Shown here: positions 42,262 to 44,710 of the stretch, one piece after another
Position numbering within the stretch: the first letter of the stretch is position 1
How the letters are laid out: each line of letters begins with the position of its first letter
NCBI GenBank assembly: GCA_030432035.1
Contig: JAUIHO010000007.1
Coordinates: 1-44,710 of the forward strand
Reading direction: 5' to 3'
DNA from: Phycisphaerae bacterium
GTDB taxonomy: Bacteria; Planctomycetota; Phycisphaerae; UBA1845; UTPLA1
DNA: 44,710 bases
Notes under the pieces: model-generated
Database searches by the model: none
Seen by the model: the letters and a program-made list of their open reading frames with translations, nothing else
Told to the model about the DNA's origin: nothing
Translations under genes and position numbers: made by a program

Positions 42262-42729
42262 ATGAGTCAAGAACAGCTAATCGAAGACATTAAGCGGGCT
42301 TTTCCGATTAGGCCGGTCCCAAACAGAGTATGGCTGGTGATCGACGGAAGTCCTGAATCGTATGAAGTTTCGCATAACTATGACGGTGTCGCTTGGGATC
42401 AGTTAAAGGAGGAAGACCTTAATACCAAGTTACAGGGCGATTTGAACGTACTGTCACCGGTAGGCATCCGTTACTACCTGCCGGCATTTCTGATTAATTC
42501 ATTGACATCGATTGAGTCTGCCGACGGCGCTGTGTTAGTCTTTACGTTGTCGGGCCGTATTTCGGCGAAGCATCGGGATTGGATAAGAGAAAGAGCGAGC
42601 GAGCTTTCGGCCGAGCAAATTGAGTTGGTGATTCAGGTGATCCGAGAAGTCGAAAAGGATCGACCGTACCTTGCGAATTACGAGGAGTCGATCAAGTTGC
42701 TGGAGAGTATCGCTGCCGATCTAAGGTGA
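42262..42729 (+). CDS. Hypothetical protein, DUF6714-like
   Basis: A 155-residue protein with the order: an N-terminal helix (EQLIEDIKRAFP), then a beta region with YDGVAWDQLKEEDLN, LNVLSPVGIRYYLPAFLINSL (about residues 63-83), and a C-terminal helix-rich part. The combination of SPVGIRYYLPAFL resembles DUF6714-family proteins, whose function is unknown. The gene appears divergent from the TraR/DksA-like gene. Confidence 0.6.
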   Translation: MSQEQLIEDIKRAFPIRPVPNRVWLVIDGSPESYEVSHNYDGVAWDQLKEEDLNTKLQGDLNVLSPVGIRYYLPAFLINSLTSIESADGAVLVFTLSGRISAKHRDWIRERASELSAEQIELVIQVIREVEKDRPYLANYEESIKLLESIAADLR

Positions 42730-42930
42730 CCGAATCGGCGATCTCGCGAATCAAATTAGTTGGGTCGGTGGAAGGCGTACTATTTGGGTGGTGTTAATGT
42801 ATCAATAAATAGGTCCTGTATACTTTCAATGTCTTCTGCTGGTAGTGCTAATTCGGCTTTATCTCGAACCGGCTTGACTATTTGGAGATGAGCTCATTGT
42901 ACGGCTGAGCAATCATCCGCTCGGCACGGA

Positions 42931-42959
42931 ACACCGGTTGCAAACCGGTGCCACAGCGC
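42931..42959 (-). repeat. Dispersed 29-bp palindromic repeat, copy 2
   Basis: Identical over 29 bases to the reverse complement of 18817-18845; core CACCGGTTTGCAACCGGTG on the minus strand. Confidence 0.85.
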
Positions 42960-43088
42960 TGGCTGCGCCAGCGGTGAATGAGGCTTTAATCAATCGGCAA
43001 TTGCCTCTCATACCTTAGATATCGTTATTTCCGTGAATAATGAGCTTCGGGATTCGCCCGATTCTTCACGTCGCCTCTTTTATAAAGT

Positions 43089-43115
43089 TAGCCCCCGGCC
43101 ATTGGCCGGGGGCTA
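43089..43115. repeat. Perfect GC-rich hairpin palindrome
   Basis: TAGCCCCCGGCC (43089-43100) pairs with GGCCGGGGGCTA (43104-43115) around ATT, 12 pairs. There is no T-run, so it is a REP-like element rather than a classical terminator, although it sits downstream of glyS and could stop or stabilise that transcript. Confidence 0.7.
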
Positions 43116-43128
43116 TGTGTCGTAATCG

Positions 43129-43207
43129 TCGAAGATGTCATCTTATCGTCGAAGGTCGTGTATCTTCGAAGGTGTCATCTATCTTCGAAGGTTTGTTAGT
43201 TTCGAAG
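43129..43207. repeat. Five TCGAAG sites at 17-20 bp spacing
   Basis: TCGAAG occurs at 43129, 43149, 43166, 43185 and 43202. Three of them form the palindrome TTCGAA, inside variants of ATCTTCGAAGGT. It lies just beyond the glyS stop codon. Confidence 0.6.
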
Positions 43208-43287
43208 ATGTGCTGTTGGCCCGTTGGCCCAATGGCCTGCGCCGTTTGGAGGCTGGCTCAAAGGGGATTTCCTACAACGGGGCTATC

Positions 43288-44710
<1,423 letters not shown>

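Larger units (their letters stand above)
42730..43287. other. 558-bp repeat-rich intergenic region
   Basis: Between a plus-strand hypothetical and the end of the minus-strand glyS. It contains the second copy of the 29-base palindrome, a perfect GC-rich hairpin and a cluster of TCGAAG sites. No gene is seen. Confidence 0.65.

Overview
The window looks like a moderately GC-rich chromosomal segment from a member of the Planctomycetota, possibly Phycisphaerae-like. The support is the gene mix: dockerin-type calcium repeats on secreted proteins, a PEP-CTERM protein, a pseudopilin with a C-terminal H-X9-DG motif, an Lgt with a long insertion, a BLUF/PilZ pair, an ECF sigma/anti-sigma operon, and many short palindromic intergenic repeats. 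The placement is inferred from gene content; no rRNA gene is present.

Layout. 1-2913: end of a suf iron-sulfur cluster operon (sufD 3' end, a sufS-sufE fusion, sufT). 2914-5190: repeat-rich spacer, an SDR-like protein lacking the catalytic lysine, an isochorismatase-family hydrolase coupled to a zinc-ribbon membrane protein. 5239-9793: a glutamate-ligase-type cluster (RimB-like protease, RimK with a TrkA-C domain, AstE-like zinc carboxypeptidase) interrupted by two tandem paralogous exported DUF1573-like genes on the opposite strand. 9853-13721: a very long YadA-head-repeat protein with an S74 self-cleaving chaperone, coupled to a small dockerin-like protein. 14060-15676: an acyl-CoA mutase large subunit with isobutyryl-CoA-mutase-type active-site residues. 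15673-23219: two membrane or exported proteins of unknown function, yidD, an ECF sigma / anti-sigma / PDZ operon with a clear terminator, and a UbiA-family prenyltransferase. 23342-24727: divergent PilZ and BLUF blue-light sensor genes. 24863-31054: HEAT-repeat protein, lgt, panC, DNRLRE-dockerin protein, NUDT22-like Nudix protein. 31225-37117: small His/Cys-rich protein, pseudopilin plus dockerin protein, PEP-CTERM protein, SDR-DUF2867 protein. 37154-38586: MITE-like element at the end of trpF, a candidate small RNA with its own promoter and terminator, and three tandem tRNA genes. 38794-44710: secretin-domain lipoprotein, zinc alcohol dehydrogenase, small hypotheticals, a TraR/DksA-like protein, and the 3' part of glycyl-tRNA synthetase.

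The most striking observation is the tRNA cluster. All three genes (38345-38586) carry leucine anticodons (CAG, GAG, UAA), a leucine-like D-arm and A73, yet each has a variable region of only five nucleotides. Canonical bacterial tRNA-Leu are class II with a long variable arm. If these are the main leucine tRNAs of this lineage, leucyl-tRNA recognition should have been remodelled. A promoter-hairpin-terminator unit of about 150 nt directly upstream may encode a small RNA or leader.
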